Shown here in pieces: positions 19,792-29,672 of a stretch of DNA of 33,974 bases. The translations under genes and the position numbers were made by a program. The stretch's first letter is position 1, and each line of letters starts with the position of its first letter. The DNA is taken from positions 529,845-563,818 of the forward strand of contig NC_090611.1 of assembly GCF_004359215.1 (NCBI RefSeq), read 5' to 3'. Source of the DNA: Bremia lactucae. Taxonomy: Eukaryota; Oomycota; Peronosporomycetes; Peronosporales; Peronosporaceae. The notes below the pieces were generated by a model that saw only the letters and a list, made by a program, of their open reading frames with translations, did no database searches and was not told where the DNA came from.

Positions 19792-20054
19792 CTCATTTGT
19801 TGCCTAGCAAAGGTGGGTCCATGACTCTCCAAAACTTTGCTAGGAATATTGCGCGTGGCGCCTAAGGTCTTAGACTTCCAATTGATCCACGGTCAGGGGA
19901 GTGAAGACAGTAAAATGTCTCATCTCGCCCCTGAAAAGAAGCCGTGGCTTTTGCCAGAAAGGCTTATCAATAGCTTGTCTGGAGAAGCTACTCCTCACAA
20001 TAAATATTACTAATTCGGTTCATGATGTTCTAGCCAGGCCATACCAAGAATGAG
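19792..20054. repeat. Inverted segment bounded by CTCATT/AATGAG
   Basis: Compared with element A, bases 19798-19882 and 20019-20048 are reverse-complemented within B. The edges carry CTCATT (19792-19797) and AATGAG (20049-20054), a 6-bp inverted repeat that could have served as the recombination or template-switch site. This is seen directly by comparing A bases 4262-4410 with B. Confidence 0.75.
19883..20018 (+). repeat. Inserted fragment related to the family 2 antisense ORF
   Basis: 136 bases with no counterpart in A. On the plus strand they read MSHLAPEKKPWLLPERLINS then LSGEATPHNKYY. The last 45 bases (AATAGCTTGTCTGGAGAAGC onwards) resemble C 7592-7637, inside the C antisense ORF. It is a captured piece of that ORF or of its source. 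Confidence 0.6.
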
Positions 20055-20196
20055 TCTGTCACTGTTTTAGACATTGGCATGTCTGAGTTAATAAACTCTA
20101 ATGTTAAAAACATTAATTTTGAGCCCGACTGAGCAGAAATAAGTAAAACGGCACGTACTTCGTCGAGTAACACTCGCTATACTAACGATTCACTAA

Positions 20197-20930
20197 ATGC
20201 TGAAAGCAGCGTGCAATATCCCTGAGATACGTGGAGTGGCACGTCTAAGTCCACCGAGTATGGTCGGCCGAGGTGGCACCATCCTAAGTGTCAATAGTGA
20301 CACTATTGGCGGTTCGCCAGGGCATTTTGGGTCAAATCCTCCTAATGCACGTGAGGCGACACGTAAACGTTCGCTGGATAAGGAAGTTGAGTTTTTTAAC
20401 TCTTTATCGGATGTCAAATTAGACACCATGTCTTGTATAGAACCAATACAGGCTGAAAACCCTGGGGACGTGAATGTCCCGGCCTCTAAAAGGCGTATTG
20501 TCTTCATCTTCACTCCAAGACAGGATGGACACGAAGCGTGTATACCCTCACAAAGTGATACGAGTGAGCAAGTACATACGCTTGTAAATGGCGTAACCGG
20601 TAACATTGAGGGGGAAGTAAGCCTTGCGGCAATCCTCTCGTTACATGCTCTTTTAGAGCTAGACGAAATGTCTATTGATGAGTGCGGTCGAGTCTTAAAA
20701 ACTGGTGACTTATCTGAAATGATGGTCATTCGACCTATGGTTGAGTTAAACTCATCGTCACTTCTAGACGAAGCTGTCCTGGATGACACAAAAGGTGCAC
20801 TTTGTGCGCGAAATGGGTCACCGATCCTGGAAGATCCTACGGATCCTTTTTATTCCTTAATTAAGGAATTCCAAGATAAGGTATGTAATAACCCACCATC
20901 TGTTTTAGCTCCGGATAGAAGTGTTCATCA
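20197..20930 (+). pseudogene. Protease-RT linker of element B
   Basis: Part of the longest B frame (20197-21003, 268 residues). It contains FGSNPPNAREATRKRSLDKE, SLSDVKLDTMSCIEPIQAEN, ASKRRIVFIFTPRQDG, ILSLHALLELDEMSIDECGR and EDPTDPFYSLIKEFQDKVCN, and leads without a break into the first RT motif. The last part (DPFYSLIKEFQDKV) is the usual pre-RT helix of gypsy pol. The function of the rest is unknown; it is shared with A. Confidence 0.7.
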
Positions 20931-22290
20931 TGAAATTGACTTAGTAATGGGAACCAAATACTGTGTCACAAGAACAATGGCTTTTACCAAAGGAGCAGTG
21001 TGACGTCATTGACGATTTCTTCCATGCAAAGCACGAGGCTGAAATGTTACGAGAGAACAAATCTCCTCATTCGACACCGACATTTTTGTGTCAAAAAGCC
21101 AAATGGTAAATGGCGCATTGTACATGCTTATAATAAGCTTAAGGCTGCCACTATACCAGCCCAAACCCCCATTCCTAGAAAAGATGTTCTTTAGAACAAT
21201 ATGGTGGGATGTACAATGTACAGTGCATTGGACTTAGTCAATGGTTACTACCAAGTGCTTATGCGAGCTAGTGATATCCCGCTTACAGCGGTTAGCACCC
21301 AAAGCGGCATGTAATGGGAGTGGCTGGTTTTCCACAATGGCTTTCCAACGCCCCGGCAACATTTAATCGTCTAGTGACGCAACTGTTTCGCCCTCATCGA
21401 GGTTATGCACAGACTTATTTCGATGACATTTTTGTCCATAGTCGTGCGGAGCAGGGTCGGTCGGATATGGAAAACCATTTAGACCATTTGCGAGCAGTGC
21501 TCGAATGCATGCGCACAAAAAAATTGTATGCCAATGCATCTAAATGCATTTTTGGCGCAGACGAAATTCCTTCTTTAGAAAACTTCATTGGAAAGCGATG
21601 CCTTAGAGCGATTCCGCTAAGGTAAAAGCCATAGTAGATTGGCCGGTTCCTAAAAACCAAAAGGATTTGCTTAAGTGGTTGGGTCTCGCCAATTATTTAC
21701 ACAAATATAGCAAAAATTACGCTGATATGGCTAGGCCATTATCTAAACTCCTAAAGAAAGATATAGAATGGTGCTGGACTAGCACCGAAAATAATGCTTT
21801 TCGAGCAGTTAAGGGTAGTCTTATCCATGCCCCGATTCTGGTACTGCCAAACCCAAATTGGCCTTTCAGTATCGTCTTTGACGCATCAGATTTTGCCATT
21901 GGCAGTGCTCTGTTACAAACAGATGTTGATGGGCATCAACGTGTTATTGCGTTCGAGTCTAAAAAGCTTAAAGCTGCGGAAAAGAACTACCCAGTTCATG
22001 ACAAAGAGTTCCTTGTTATGAAGTATGCTCTCGTCAAATTCAGAGGTCATCCACTCGGCTCTAAGCCGTTTGTGATTTTTACAGATCACACATCATTGCG
22101 CACGGCGACTAAGTCGCCCCATCTCTCACAGAAAATGGCCCGATAACTATCTTTTTTTGCGGAATCCAACTTCGTGGTGAAGTATAAGCCCGGCAAGCAA
22201 AATGCTTTGGCCGACGCGTTATCACGCAGGCCGGATTATGAGATTCTCATTCAACGACTATCTCGTCACCTATTCCTGAATTAATCAGTT
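20931..22290 (+). pseudogene. Reverse transcriptase and RNase H of element B
   Basis: The frame enters RT at VHHEIDLVMGTKYCVTR, breaks near 21000, and resumes with GKWRIVHAYNKLKAATIPAQ (21000-21194). The palm, 21314-21625, has FPQWLSNAPATFNRLVTQLF and YAQTYFDDIFVHSRAEQG, with the catalytic YFDD intact. The thumb and RNase H are one open frame, 21667-22146: WLGLANYLHKYSKNYADMAR, then FSIVFDASDFAIGSALLQTD, KNYPVHDKEFLVMKYAL and FVIFTDHTSLRTAT. RNase H acidic residues D, E and D are present. The end (NALADALSRRPD) follows at about 22200. Confidence 0.86.
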
Positions 22291-23566
22291 CGGCTTACGC
22301 CAAGGATAAACAGTGTGCAGCTCTGCTACGAGCGTTATAGGACTCAAATTGGGTATTAAATTGGCGGCACGTTTGCGTGCAAGGTTACATCGATTTCTAT
22401 CGATAACAACCTGTTGCACAAACATCGCGGACCCTCCGCGTGTCATTGTTCCTCATGATGAGGAGGTGAAGTACCGGATCCAATATGAGGCACACGATAC
22501 TGTCCTTGGTGGTCATCTCGCTTGAGAAAAGACCTACGGCTTCATAGGCCAGAGTCGGTGGCCCAAACTTTAAAAATGGGTCAGCACATATATTCGCACA
22601 TGCGAAACGTGCCAACGGATTAAACCCTCGACACATGCTGCTGCGCCACTGGCGAGTCTTCCCGTCCCCATAGGATTGTGGGAGTCCATTAGTATGGATT
22701 TCGTCTTTGGGCTACCGAAAGATTCAGCCGGTAACTCCGGTATAGTGGTCTTTGTTGACCGTTTGAGCAAAATGGCTTACTAAGCAGCCGTGCCAGATTC
22801 CATTGATGGAGACGGTACAGCTAAGCTGTTCATCGATCGCGTGTTTCGAAAACATGGTTTGCCAGTGGCAATTATCTCTGATCGGGATCCCCGATTTTAC
22901 GGGTAAATCTGGAAATCAATTTTCCGAGTGCTTATAACCAGATTGGAGATGTCCACTGCGGACCATCCACAGACCGATGGTCGAACTGAACTTGTCAATC
23001 GCGTCATTGAAGACGTTTAACGCAGCGTGTGTGCTCAGACACCAAAGCGCTGGAGCTCAATGCTCCCAGTAGTGGAGTTTGCGTTCAATGACGCTGTTCA
23101 TGCCTCTACAGGCTATACTGTGTTCTATGTAAACGGTCTTACCAACCGCGCGTTCCATTAACGATACCACTGCAGGGTTAAGGGCTTGGTGGGGGAGAAT
23201 CGGCCGATAGGCTTGCTGATATCAGCCCTGTTACCGTTCGGAAACAAGTAAGCGAGTTTCTCGCGACGCGATTTAGTATCTTAAGACATGTAAGAGATAC
23301 GATGGCTGATAGCCAAGACAAACAAAAACAAGAAGCAGATGCCAAAAGCAGAAACTGTATTAATTCGTATATGGTCGGAGACCGAGTTTTACTAAACGCT
23401 AAGAACCTACCTACCAACTTGGTATCCGCGGTCTTCAAGACCAAATTTCGCCCGCGCTTTATTGGACCATTTACGTTCGTGGCCAAGAAGGGCCTAGCTT
23501 ATACGCTAAACCTTCCCAACAAGCTGCGTACACATCCAGTGTTTTACGTTGGCTTGCTTTAGCCAT
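22291..23566 (+). pseudogene. Integrase of element B
   Basis: Zinc finger start at about 22490-22520 (HDTVLGGHLA) with the C-x2-C pair near 22600. The core is much decayed: DFVFGLPKDSAGNSG is visible near 22700, SDRDP near 22880, and the block matching HPQTDGRTELVNRV (Glu present) near 22965-23010, in changing frames with stops. The C-terminal module is an open frame, 23302-23562: ADSQDKQKQEADAKSRN, GDRVLLNAKNLPTNLV, RPRFIGPFTFVAKKGLAYTL, LRTHPVFYVGLL. The stop at the end replaces the K of LLKPY seen in A. Confidence 0.82.
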
Positions 23567-24050
23567 ATCGGGACCCTTCCCACTTGGACTTGAAGGCGCT
23601 TGCGCCGAGACAGGCGGTCGTGCCGCAGATTGTTGCATCCTCACCAGGATATCCAACTGGCCCTCTTTACGTGGTAAAAGCGATTTCGGCGAAAGACGCC
23701 CGAACCGCCTCAAAAGAGCTCCCAACCCGAGCAAGGACCTCACGAAGAAGTTGCACCTCGTGTCGTTGAGCATCAAATGCTTCCGCCGAAATTTCGGCCC
23801 CCTCCCGCACCGCTTGATGCGCGGGGAAACCTTCAGTTTCATGTGGAGAAACTTTTAAAGCGACGTCGTCGTGAGGGTCAATACTAGTATCTGGTGAAGT
23901 GGCTAGGGTAACCCTCTTCCAAAAACTCTTGGGAGTTCGAGGTACCTCTTCGGCAAGATTGCCCGTACAACGTTGACATTTTTGAGCTCCAAGCTGAGGG
24001 TCAACTCGCGTCAAACGTCGCTTCCCACTACTAAACGTGGGATTAGGTGG
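23567..24050 (+). pseudogene. Linker and chromodomain of element B integrase
   Basis: After the stop, LKALAPRQAVVPQIVASSPG continues the linker in frame with A. The chromodomain is legible at about 23840-23970: HVEKLLKRRR, YLVKWLG, NSWEFEVPLRQDCPYNVD, with stops inside. Less complete than A (100-477). Confidence 0.7.
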
Positions 24051-24476
24051 ATCTAAAGCCTCAGTGCGGCTTCGATCCTTGGTTGTACGGTCAACCGTAG
24101 CACTGAAATATCGGCTAGCCTTACTTCGTTTTGTGGCATAAATGCTGAACGTAACTGGCCTTTGGCCTAAAGCTTAGCGAAGTCGAAGCGAAGCTTCACC
24201 TTAATCCGCAGACTCTCTGATATTCCAGATATTACGGAGTTTGCGGGCCCGGTGAACCCAGTTCTCAAATGAGACTTCGTTTTCACTCCTTGTTTCGTTT
24301 GGAAACAAAACGATCAGAATCTTTCTCATGCAGGTCACCGAAGCCCCACAAGCTTGATCACGTAAACGCGTCAGATACTGGCTTCGCGTCATTACCTTCG
24401 GCGTAAGGTAATGCTCATGAAGAGCGTCGCGGGCAGCGATCTCCTCCGGCGTCCTCGCCGGGTCACCAGTGATCCA
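23590..24476 (-). pseudogene. Antisense ORF at the 3' end of element B (family 1)
   Basis: Minus-strand reading frame, open from about 24470 to 24201: DPARTPEEIAARDALHEHYL, KVMTRSQYLTRLRDQACGAS, RSENEVSFENWVHRARKLRN, ending RESAD. After stops it continues opposite the chromodomain (23667-24014: LGAQKCQRCTGNLAEEVPRT, AVREGAEISAEAFDA, VQLLREVLARVGSSFEAVR) and, one frame over, GQLDILVRMQQSAARPP (23471-23842). The heptad-like leucines suggest a coiled coil. A carries the homologous frame at 3-690. I know no family for it. Confidence 0.42.
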
Positions 24477-25192
24477 GGGGAAGGGCTCGCATCTCTATCG
24501 AGATGCGCGATGAGATTGACGTTTTGCCATCGATTTACAGGCGCCAGAGGCGCGTGTTTTCTGATAGACCTTATGATCCATTGGATGGGTCTCGTCATAC
24601 TGACGGACGAGGCTCTCAACGTCAACAACCAGCTGGGAACGAGGCTCCCTGCTGTCATGTGAAGGTTGTAAACCGCACCAGCGAACAAGATAACTTGTTC
24701 GCTACCCCTTCACATCACGGAGTATACGTTCCACAAGGAAACGTTGACAGCCTTGGAAATTCACCAATGGTTGTGGCGGAGGAGTGAAAATTAAATCCGA
24801 CCCATGTGTCGGATCTAGTGTCGATGGTCGACAAACTCGATCGCTTCCTCCATGATTTGGAGGAGGGACTTGACCACGAGCGCGGTAAGCGTCGCTCGTT
24901 GGAGCAGACGGTGCAGGCTCACCATATCGAGCGGTTGGAAGACCGTTCGAAGAGTGCGTACTCCTTGTTGGAGTACGAGCGGAAGTATCATGCTGTCCGC
25001 GATGAGCTGTCGTCAGCTCATCGTAGCTTCGAGGATCTTCGAAACCGGCCTGAGAAACTTCAGGTTCAACATGAAAATCTGGTTCGCGATCACAATAATC
25101 TTTTGGGTATTCTTGTAAAGAGTGGTCAAATCCGTCCTCGGAAGAAGCCGCGTACTGATGGTACGGCCGGAGCCGACCAACGTAAAACGTAG
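24476..25192 (+). pseudogene. Antisense coiled-coil ORF of family 2, one internal TGA
   Basis: A plus-strand frame of about 239 codons, opposite the chromodomain and integrase linker of D, broken only by TGA at 24785-24787, where C has CGA. The N-terminal half (after ATG 24503) is polar: DVLPSIYRRQRRVFSDRPYD, VYVPQGNVDSLGNSPMVVAE. The C-terminal half is a charged amphipathic helix: LVSMVDKLDRFLHDLEEGLD, RRSLEQTVQAHHIERLEDRS, SLLEYERKYHAVRDELSSAH, PEKLQVQHENLVRDHNNLLG. It ends with a basic tail, RPRKKPRTDGTAGADQRKT, that looks like a nuclear signal. The C copy (8024-8551) agrees closely. It may be a real antisense protein or a shadow of constrained sense codons. Confidence 0.5.
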
Positions 25193-25560
25193 GATGCGTT
25201 CGCATCCTACGTCGCAATTCTATTGTGTACGCATTGCCTCTTCGATGCAGTACACGGAAAGGCCCAATGAACTTGGGTAGTAGTTTAATGCTACCCACAT
25301 TAGTGACTAATCGTTTAGGTAAGTTTACCGTAGAGAGTAGCACTAGATCATTAATTTGAATGAATTAACATTTGCTCTTCCATGTTTGTCTGCATTCCAT
25401 TTCTGTCGGTCCACTGCGTTAGCAATAGAATCCTGAACGAAACGGATAATTGATTCTCGAGTTAGCAGAAACTCTTCCGCTAACTCATTTGTTTTGTCTT
25501 TTTCAGTACGCTTAGTGCGTACTGCCATGAGATCAATCTCATTTTCGATGTCGTTTTCTT
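24500..25560 (-). pseudogene. Integrase C-terminus, linker and chromodomain of element D
   Basis: Begins with TNELAEEFLLTRESIIRFVQ and DRQKWNADKHGRANVNSFK (25343-25528). It then continues, after a frame change, with an open frame 24702-25343: SIKLLPKFIGPFRVLHRRGN, MRTHPTFYVGRLRPYHQYAA, a Ser/Thr/Pro-rich linker, and the chromodomain start QRFLVERILRDVKG. A TAG follows, then SYLVRW, HDSREPRSQLVVDVESLVRQ and DETHPMD in frame. The GPF module and chromodomain are those of chromoviruses. Confidence 0.83.
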
Positions 25561-26518
25561 CGACATTGACATCACTCGCGTCGTTGTTATTTTCGACGCG
25601 TGTTGAGCATGAGCCAGAATTGGTTTTGCTCCTGCGAGTCCCCCCCCCTTAGACTAGAGGATCCCTCTAATTGGGTCGGTATGCGAGGATGGCGTAAGCC
25701 ATTCACAAAGAACGGTGTATGCGTTGTAGACGCATGCACCGAATTATTGATGGCGAATTCGACCATCGGTAAAAACTCGCTCCAATTCGGATACGATTGG
25801 ACGTAACCTCGAAGTATCTCTTCGAGGACGCTGTTTGATTATCCGTTTCTGGGTGATCGGATGTTGACATAGTCAGCCGTGTTCCGAGAGATCAGAATAC
25901 GGATTGCCAAACTCCGCCGATAACGGTGGATCTCTATCCGAGACCAGTTCACGGAGTAAACCGTGGAATTTGAATACCGTGTCGATAAAGACACGGGCAC
26001 AACCCGGAGCCGTAATCGACTCTGGTACCGCAGCAAGGTGCACCATCTTGCTGAATCTGTCTACAAAAACAAGGATTCCATTATTTTTGTGGTCGTTTTC
26101 GGGAAATCCGAAGACGAAGTCCACAGATACGGACTGCCAACACTCTGCTGGAAGTTGTAGAGGTTGGAGAGGTGCACGGGATGAAGGGCTGGGCTTCACC
26201 CGTTGACATACTTCGCAAGCACGAACGTACTTGCGCATAAACTGATACTGGCGGGGCCAATAAAAGTCGCGACTTACTGTGAGTTAAGTTTTCTCACGTC
26301 CACGATGCCCAGTTATTGGTGCATCGTGACGCTCATACATGATGCGCAAGCGCAAATCATTGGGATTTGGGATGGAGTGTCGCCTGCAAGGGCTGTGAAA
26401 TACAATATGCCGTTGCGTGTTGTGTATCGATCGGATGACGATCGATATAAAGCCGGTAAATATTAAAAAAGTATTATCGGATGCATTTATCTGATAATCC
26501 AATAAACGCAACGGACCC
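25561..26518 (-). pseudogene. Integrase zinc finger and core of element D
   Basis: RNase H end and zinc finger at 26284-26511 (RLRIMYERHDAPITGHRGRE), with the C-x2-C pair in RKYVRACEVCQRVK just after a frameshift. The core, 25873-26238, has SVDFVFGFPENDHKNNG, LVFVDRFSKMVHLAAVPESI and LVSDRDPPLSAEFG, giving both catalytic Asp residues. The Glu block should follow as TDGQTERVNR; here the sequence encodes ETDNQT and then lacks about 16 bases, removing the Glu. Downstream FLPMVEFAINNSVHASTTHT is in frame again. This copy cannot be catalytic. Confidence 0.82.
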
Positions 26519-27316
26519 TTATCTTCTTCGTAGGCTTTTTTTTAAGTCATCAAACAAGGTTGATGACAGAACACTTGAAATGAGTGTTGCAACAGTGGGA
26601 TTATTTTCACTGTTGGAACGCGCAGCCGGCTCGAAATCGGGTCGGCATGGAATGGTCTGTCTTGATCTGCAATCGCGAAGATGGGCGATTGCATCAAGCT
26701 TTGCTTGATACCTTCGAAGGAATGCCGACAATCGGCGATCCATAGCGTTTTATCGTCTTTTTTTCAAAGACAAGAGAGATGAACTGTCATCTCGGCATAA
26801 TTGCGGAAGTACTTATGCAAATACGCAGGAACTTTCCAAGTCCCTTGACATCGACTGGAACTGACCATCGGTAAATGCCTTGATCTTTTCGGGATCAGGG
26901 CGCACGCCGTGTTTACCGACGTTGCACCCAAGAAGTGGTATTTCGCTTGCAGCGAATATGAACTTCTTGAGATTTGCGTACAACTTATGCTTTAGAATAA
27001 ACGTGACTTTAAGGAACTCCCACGTCCGTCTTTCCGTCATAAGTCCGGCTATAGACGAATACACCGTTAATAACTCAGAGCGAATTCTCGCACCGGTCTC
27101 AACAGATTCGTTACGCATCTATCGAATGTTGCACTAAGCCCCATATGGCATTACTAGCCATTCCCAGAGCATCCCACTGGGAGTGCTCACTGCTGTGTAC
27201 GGGATGTCTTGTTCTCGCATAAGGATCTGATAAAATCCATCCATCAGATCCATAAACGATAAGATGGTACTCTTAGACATGCCATCTATGATTCCGTATT
27301 TTCTAGGTATCGGTGT
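26519..27316 (-). pseudogene. Reverse transcriptase palm of element D, catalytic block lost
   Basis: Homologous to C 9298-9830. KHKLYANLKKFIFAASEIPL and GCNVGKHGVRPDPEKIKAF are clear (26813-27118). Where C encodes ELFDDVFVHSRA, D reads ELLTVYSSIAG: a few bases are lost inside the aspartate pair, shifting the frame. Beyond 26710, part of RNase H is deleted (junction about 26640), then unrelated frames follow. The catalytic aspartates are gone. Confidence 0.78.
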
Positions 27317-28540
27317 TTAAGCCGGTACCGTTGCAGCATTCAGTTTATTGAATGCGTGGACTATCCGCCACCCTCCTGTGGCCTTTCGCACACAGAAGGT
27401 CAGAGAGCTATGTGGGGAGGTTAACTTCCTCACATATCCCGCTTTCAATCGATCGATAAATTCTTTATCGATCGCAAGTACTTGTTCACGAGGCAGTGAC
27501 CACTGCTTCATGACACAGTACTTCGAGTCCATATTGAGCTTGATCTCATGTCGAGTGCCTTTATCCTTAGGGAACTCGCATGGAACTGTTTCAGGGAATA
27601 CATCCTTAAATTCAATCAAATCCGTGTATAAAGGATTTGTCTTACGATACTCCCAGTATTGACTAATATATATCTCGATCCGAGTCTTCACATCGGGGAC
27701 ACTTTCGTCCATCGATGAGCTGCTGAGAACCCGTTCGTTCTCTGCAATAATAATCGCTGACCAAATATCGTTCACGTATTCGTCCTCTGTGACGAGAACG
27801 CAGATTTGCTTGATTTTACCACTATGCAGATCTCTCAAGAACCGCTTAACTTCTAGGGTTGGTACTTGAGTTATCTCCGAAGTTAACTTCGGAGGCGCAT
27901 ACAGATCAAAAGTATAAGCGCCTACTCTTGAACCGTTATTATCCAAGACATTTAATGTCTCGGTTTCTTCATGGGATTTATCCACAGGCTGCCGGGGGAT
28001 TAATCCCTCGGGATTTAGAAGTCTAGTAACTTCTACCATTTGAGGGGATTTCTCCTCAAATACGTGGGGACCTCTTCCCTCAACGTCTTCCGAGTGTGAT
28101 TGCGCTATCACAGTCGGGTCCACTACGGTCGACTCTCTACTCGACCTTGGATCATCGTGTTGTCCTTTCTGGGCAACCGGTATACTCCTTGAATGTCGCC
28201 CACTAAGCGTACATTCATGTCTCAATCCACTCGACCTTTTCGAGTGGTGGACCTTCGGCGCTGCCTGTGCATTAACACAGCCGCCGGCAGCTGACTCCAC
28301 ATTGTGATTGGTAATCACACTGTGATCTTGTGCAGTTGTACTAACGACCGTACCACAAGTGAGGCCATCGCACTCACTCGTAGTACATCCACACGCTTGT
28401 GGACGCTCCAAGACGTTCATCAGATGGCCATCTGATGAACAAGTGGCAGGCATCTTTACGGATCGATGCTGCCAGCTGATCCTTGGCTCATATTTTCTGA
28501 GCCAAGGTAAACCTAGGATGACATCAAATTTGTTATCCAA
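27317..28540 (-). pseudogene. Protease C-terminus, linker and RT N-terminus of element D
   Basis: The longest frame in the window, 407 residues. FDVILGLPWLRKYEPRISWQ is the protease end. Then comes the family 2 linker with CGCTTSECDGLTCGTV, acidic stretches and a segment (EKSPQMVEVTRLLNPEG) that C lacks. The pre-RT part is LYTDLIEFKDVFPETVP, followed by RT motifs RHEIKLNMDSKYCVMKQWSL, REQVLAIDKEFIDRLKAGYV and RKATGGWRIVHAFNKLNAAT. It is open throughout but is only a piece of the polyprotein. It overlaps no other gene on this strand. Confidence 0.85.
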
Positions 28541-28853
28541 ACTCAGTACGATGAGATCATCATCGTACTGCTAAACTTTTAATGTGTAGTGAAATCTCAC
28601 TACCGTTTCAGTACTGTTATCGATGCGCCTGTCGCTAGACGCACCGTCATCCTCGTTGGAGGGATGCCGCGCTCAAAATATTGAGCCTACGAACCTTTAG
28701 CGACTGGCGACGAGTAAAGTTATTTGACGCCCCACAGCCCACTCGGGCTCTAAGTGACAAATTATTTGTCACTTTTAAATTCAAGGTGATGAGGAATACC
28801 TCATCACCAGGTGCAGAGACACACTAATGATTGTGTGTCTGGAGCAACTTTCG
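28541..28853 (-). pseudogene. Protease N-terminus of element D, active-site Asp lost
   Basis: On the minus strand, 28700-28770 reads RARVGCGASNNFTRRQ, matching C ALLDCGASNNFIRRQ. The catalytic Asp (GAC in C) is Gly (GGC) here. The reading frame between this and 28540 is shifted. The enzyme would be inactive. Confidence 0.75.
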
Positions 28854-29545
28854 TCAAGAGATTTGCAAATTCTCTTGAGGTTGGTGGATCAGTAGGGCGT
28901 TGCGCCTACTGACCCCGACCTTTTTTTTGCGGTCCACCTCGCTGTTGCGATTTCGCAACAACGTCGGACCCGCGACCATTTCCCTTTTTTTGGCATTAGG
29001 TCCATAAAAACATTCAGTACCTCGCGGTACTGGGCTTGGGGCACTACACTCATGAGCGTAGTGTCCTAACTTTTGACAGCGATTGCATTTTTGCAATCGC
29101 TTATTGTTCGAAAAGCGAGGTTTCTCGTTTTCGACATAAGAGAGGTCCATAGGTTCTGGACCTCTAAGTCGTGTCGTCTTGGAGGACGATACAATGACGA
29201 ACTAGCTTGAGCCTTTATGGGTTATGGCATCGCTCAACTCGACAGACCATATTAAGAGGGAGCCTTCTTCGACTGCCCTATACTTAGAGATGTCAATCTT
29301 TAGGGTTTCGAGACGACGCGTGTGCGTCATCTCATGTACAGGGGTCTGTACCTATTGTAACCTCAACAGTTCTGCCTGTCAAGAGACTTACTTATTAAGC
29401 AAGGCTACCTTCTCCTTCGCCTCGTCAAGCAAGTACATGTTGTATGAACTTGGCGATGGCTGAATGAAGACATCTCTGTCCAAACCGGACAGCATGGCCA
29501 AGATGGCATCGTTCCCTACGCAAACTCATTCGTTCGACCGCACTC
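28854..29545 (-). pseudogene. gag: gag remnant of element D
   Basis: The knuckle and basic tail are open at 28854-29150, with CNRCQKLGHYAHECSA, a complete C-x2-C-x4-H-x4-C motif. The N-terminal part near 29400-29540 reads DAILAMLSGLDRDVFIQPSP across frames, matching the C start. The capsid between them is deleted: the sequence jumps at about 29205-29226 from the knuckle-proximal part to the segment next to the N-terminus. A functional capsid cannot be made. Confidence 0.78.
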
Positions 29546-29654
29546 CTTCCTACGTCACTTAGAAAGGAGTAGCTATCACGCAAAACGTGATGTGTATTTC
29601 CATTATCATCTAACATGTCTATGTTAGATGATGGAACTGTGGTCCTTAGACAGA

Positions 29655-29670
29655 CTACAAAGTGCTACCA
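29655..29670 (-). other. Primer binding site of element D
   Basis: Minus-strand TGGTAGCACTTTGTAG, two bases after the LTR end, identical to that of C. Confidence 0.65.
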
Positions 29671-29672
29671 GG

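Larger units (their letters stand above)
19501..20196 (+). pseudogene. Protease of element B, scrambled by a local inversion
   Basis: The active-site region reads WSILIDSGVSCNYARR (about 19556-19603), with DSGV where A has DSGA. The frame stops at about 19676. Downstream, FLDFDSMERCLVLDLDSRYD is legible up to 19791. Then a segment (19792-20054) lies in the wrong orientation: the strand-2 motif GMAWLEHHEP and the WIDW-to-ARQQ part are on the minus strand there. Normal family 1 sequence resumes at 20055. The inverted segment also holds foreign sequence (19883-20018). Confidence 0.8.
17867..24476 (+). mobile_element. Element B: Ty3/gypsy chromovirus (family 1), missing 3' LTR
   Basis: Plus-strand relative of A: 5' LTR (17867-18351), primer binding site, gag, protease, linker, RT/RNase H, integrase and chromodomain. 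A match to A can be followed from 17867 to 24236, the point equivalent to window base 1. Family 2 sequence of opposite orientation starts at about 24476 without an intervening LTR, so the 3' end of B is lost. A 263-bp inverted segment lies in the protease. It interrupts element G at 17866, with GATAG (17862-17866) as the left half of a possible target duplication. Stops and frameshifts are numerous. Confidence 0.88.

Noticed and set aside
1..24236. A and B as arms of one giant palindromic duplication
   Set aside because: Their flanks differ (A lies in a family 2 LTR, B in a family 3 integrase), so they are independent insertions of one family in opposite orientation.
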